Shown: in pieces, positions 61,376 through 64,000 of the stretch
How positions within the stretch are numbered: position 1 is the stretch's first letter
How the letters are laid out: each line of letters begins with the position of its first letter
DNA from: Populus alba
Taxonomy: Eukaryota; Streptophyta; Magnoliopsida; Malpighiales; Salicaceae
Length of the DNA: 64,000 bases
Assembly: GCF_005239225.2 (NCBI RefSeq)
Contig: NC_133291.1
Location: forward strand, 2,852,001-2,916,000
Direction: 5' to 3'
Made by a program: the position numbers and the translations under genes
Notes under the pieces: model-generated
What the model was told of the DNA's origin: nothing
Seen by the model: only the letters and a program-made list of their open reading frames with translations
Databases searched by the model: none

Positions 61376-61866
61376 TTCAAGAAATAGTAAATCCTTAACC
61401 GAGGCGATGACAAATACAATTTTGGGCTTTTTACTTATAGCTGCGCTTGCTATTGCAGTTAAGGTGAACACATACCCGAGTCTCATTTTGATGACTATTT
61501 GGTGAGATAAGGTTTATTTTAGGATTAGGTTAATCGGTAGGTACTTAATATTTATACCTTGTTTTTAGATATTATATTATTTTTGTGAGGTCTGGTCGGG
61601 TTTGACTGTTTTAGTTTTTGCAATATTCCTCTTCTATCAAGGATTTACTCCATTAAATAATCACTCTAAGTGGGTTCCTAGCTCGTAGTAAAATGGTTCA
61701 AACATAACTTGCTGCATGCTTGGCTTCTATTCGGAATCAATAGCCTTTTAAAGTAACAAGATGACAATAGCCACCGTAAAAGATGCATAAGCAAGCATGA
61801 TAATAGAGGTTTACGAAGGTAGAGTGTATATATTTTATCTCTGTTTATTTATTTTTTATTTTGTTT

Positions 61867-62045
61867 TATTAATGTGGATGTTTGAACCAGTTTTTATGTA
61901 TCTTGATTAATTTTACGGGTCCTGAAATTAACAACTATATAAATCTTTAGTGGTCTTTATATTAGCAACCACAAGGCTCTGAGATCACATGGGATGCAAA
62001 TTTTTTGGTCTCAAATTCTTACCACTAGATCACTTACTAGATAAT
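61867..62045 (-). mobile_element. tRNA-derived SINE copy, minus strand
   Basis: On the minus strand: ACTAGATAA-type head, GATCTAGTGGTAAGAATTTG (A-box region), GTTGTTAATTTCAGGACC, AATTAATCAAGATACATAAA, AACTGGTTCAAACATCC and a final ACATTAATAAAA. It shares body and tail order with the 12667 and 49745 copies and keeps TTTCAGGACC, which links them to the family. Confidence 0.6.
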
Positions 62046-62511
62046 TAAGCTTACTGATTTTTATATTTATTTGTCTTTGTTTATATTAGATAAAATTTTC
62101 AATTTTTCACACTTGTCTTCATTAAAGGTCCATGTAATTTTTTTCATGAGCAATTTTCATTAAGTACATAGACAAGAAAAAAATTATATTTATATATAAA
62201 AAAATTAAGATGATCCCAGGAGAAAAAAAAACTACATAGCTTATCATAGATGTGTATTAAAAAAATACTTTTAAATAAAAATTATACACAGAAGAATTGA
62301 ATCAAAGGATACCGCATCTATCTTCATGCTCAAAGAATTCAGATTGTTTAACCTAGTTTCATAGAGATAAAATTTCTTTTATATCCTTGTCCATTTAAAT
62401 AAATAAAAACATAACTCTATAAAAATGAATATAATTTTCATCCCCATATTCGGATATTCCTATATGCTGCCTGTTGCAGCGAGCACAAAATAGAATGCAA
62501 AAGACTAGCTC

Positions 62512-63032
62512 GCTCTGTACCCGCTACACGGCTCCGTTGTGAACTCAATTCTTGCCGCGAGACCGTTGTGGTCCGTTTCCACTGGGATTATTAATTATTT
62601 TTACTCTTTTCAACGCGGGATGGAGCTAAATTCTACAAAAGCTGCACACTTAATTTCTCGCACGTACAGACCCGATCACGCCACACGCTCTGTACCCGCT
62701 ACACGGCTCCGTTGTGAGAGTTGTGTTTGTTTTAGTTTTTGTGATTAAAGTTATAATTAGGTATAATTTATTTATACATAAAATTTAATTATAAAAAAAA
62801 TAATTTTTTTTATTTTTTATAATTTTTTAATGAATTTCATATTCAAACCTCAACCTCATCTCTAACACAAACACACATAAATTAATTCTTGCCGCGAGAC
62901 CGTGATGTCCATTTCCACTGGGATTATTAATTATTTTTACCCTTTTCGACGCGGGATGGAGCTAAACTCCACAAAAGCTGCACACTCAATTTCTCGCACG
63001 TACAGACCAGACCAGATCACGCCACACGCTCT
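62512..63032 (+). repeat. Nested direct repeats, short (a) and long (b) units
   Basis: Unit a (GCTCTGTACCCGCTACACGG onward, about 31 bases) occurs at 62512-62542 and 62687-62717. Unit b (CTTGCCGCGAGACCG to ATCACGCCACACGCTCT) occurs at about 62547-62689 and 62884-63032. The order is a-b-a-[insert]-b. The units are GC-rich compared with the surrounding DNA. Confidence 0.9.
62719..62878. mobile_element. AT-rich MITE-like insert between repeat units
   Basis: About 160 bases lie between unit a copy 2 and unit b copy 2. The ends GTTGTGTTTGTTT and AACACAAACACAC form an imperfect terminal inverted repeat; no coding capacity. Confidence 0.55.
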
Positions 63033-63424
63033 CACACACTATCGCGCGCAGGACTCTGTACTCAACACTATAAAGCAATTAGCCAGATTTGAAATTGTGT
63101 TTGGAACGGTGGTTTTAGTTATCTTTGATAGACTGCGTTGCACTGTCAGCCAGTATAATTTTTTACATGCATAAAAAATATTAAGGTGTTTCAAACATGT
63201 CTAAAAAAAAAAAAAGTTGAATCATAAACTTGAACATGTTTAATAAAGTTAATTAATTTAAATAATTTAAATAAAAAATACAATTATAATAAAAAAAACT
63301 AGTTAAAAAAACTGACAAAAAAAAAAACAACCAAATTTATTCGGGTTAACATGTTAAATTTATAATATTGTCATGATATTATTTTTCTATTTCAATCCAT
63401 AATTGAAAGTGAAAAAACATAATT

Positions 63425-63632
63425 TATGTTTTTTCTTGAATATTTTTTGCATTTTAAAAATATATTTTTTTAAAAATTATTTTTTTTATTTTAAATTAAT
63501 GTTTTTTGATATTTTCAAATTGTTTTTATGTGCTAATATAAAAAATTAAAATTATTATTTTAATATATTTTAAAATAAAAAATACTTTAAAAATTAATAG
63601 TATCACGCTGCCAAACATGATTTTAATGCTAA
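63425..63632. repeat. Dispersed AT-rich MITE-like repeat
   Basis: Core TTTTTTGATATTTTCAAATTG, right part ATACTTTAAAAATTAATAG and edge CTGCCAAACATGA. Confidence 0.55.
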
Positions 63633-64000
63633 AGATTTACAGCACAAAAGGTTAGTCCATTTTGCCACGGGTGAAGCATGATTAAATATCATCTTTGGTT
63701 GTTTTTATTCTCTAATCAATAGTTTAGCTAAACCAAACCTCTATTTTCCCAGAATTAAAATAAATCCGGAAAGCTCACTAAATAAATAAATGCACAATGT
63801 TACAGAAGCCTGGACAATTCTGTCCTTGCAGATAATGCATGGTAAAGGGATTCAAGAAACCACAGGTTTTTGAGCTTCTGTTGGCCAAGGACAAGTTTCG
63901 TGTTGAACTGAAACACCTAAAAACTGCAAAAACTCACCTCAGCCAGCCGATACTGGAAGAATTTAACATCTCAAATTAATTAACCTTAAAAGTGAGTATC

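Larger units (their letters stand above)
58560..64000. other. Gene-poor, repeat-rich right end
   Basis: The ITN1 5' flank is followed by three MITE-like repeats, a CTC triplet run, an AT-rich dispersed repeat, a SINE on the minus strand and a nested duplication, all listed separately. The last 170 bases contain a GC-richer stretch; on the minus strand GGCTGGCTGAG/GTGAG resembles a donor, so an exon of a neighbouring gene could begin there, but I cannot support it. Confidence 0.55.

Noticed and set aside
62539..63174. Two similar ORFs (MELNSTKAAH...) within the nested repeats
   Set aside because: They share sequence because the DNA is duplicated; starts differ, frames end in repeat edges, and no known domain is present.
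1..64000. Operons, CRISPR arrays, phage or bacterial mobile elements
   Set aside because: All gene structures are eukaryotic (introns, polymerase II promoters, plant retrotransposon); no such features appear.

Overview
This is a window of plant nuclear DNA from a eudicot, most probably a poplar (Populus, Salicaceae). The reasons are AT-rich intergenic DNA, multi-exon genes with GT-AG introns, proteins very close to Arabidopsis families, an upstream sequence element (USE) driving a U2 snRNA gene, and remnants of what I recognise from memory as a Salicaceae tRNA-derived SINE. The species call is inference. No prokaryotic features, CRISPR arrays or operons are present.

Layout. 1-6832 (+) holds most of a SAC3A/LENG8-type gene (SAC3/GANP family, TREX-2 related) whose 5' end lies outside the supported exons. 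8063-8662 (-) is a small thylakoid protein gene with a transit peptide, probably of the DUF1118/RIQ group. 9406-9600 (+) is an intact U2 snRNA gene with USE and TATA. About 1.3 kb downstream, a second USE/TATA with identical spacing drives only a shrunken U2 remnant. 10.9-18.4 kb is repeat-rich: a SINE-containing segmental duplication, other direct repeats and a long AAT/GAT trinucleotide tract. 18491-20779 (-) is an intronless ABCG half-transporter of the ABCG1/ABCG16 group, with a TATA box and a G-box/ABRE upstream. 24551-29905 (-) is PRP3 (RDM16 in Arabidopsis), a U4/U6 snRNP protein. 30402-33651 is a decayed Ty3/gypsy LTR retrotransposon. 35986-44027 (+) is an 18-exon coiled-coil protein gene. 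48532-48888 (-) may be a small three-exon gene of unknown function. 50325-51413 (+) is an intronless membrane-associated kinase regulator (MAKR). 54778-58559 (-) is ITN1, an ankyrin-PGG membrane protein. 59-64 kb is gene-poor DNA with SINE and MITE-like repeats and a nested duplication.

The genes are independently transcribed. Three touch RNA metabolism (SAC3A, U2, PRP3), but their proximity is probably chance. SAC3A, ABCG1 and MAKR4 are near neighbours on Arabidopsis chromosome 2 (At2g39340, At2g39350, At2g39370), so the SAC3A-ABCG-MAKR order here looks like conserved collinearity. The most unusual signals are the promoter-bearing U2 remnant, the candidate 63-codon gene, a patterned F-R-F-R 10-mer palindrome cluster near 53.2 kb, and the nested repeat at 62.5-63.0 kb. 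I found no convincing undescribed multi-gene system.
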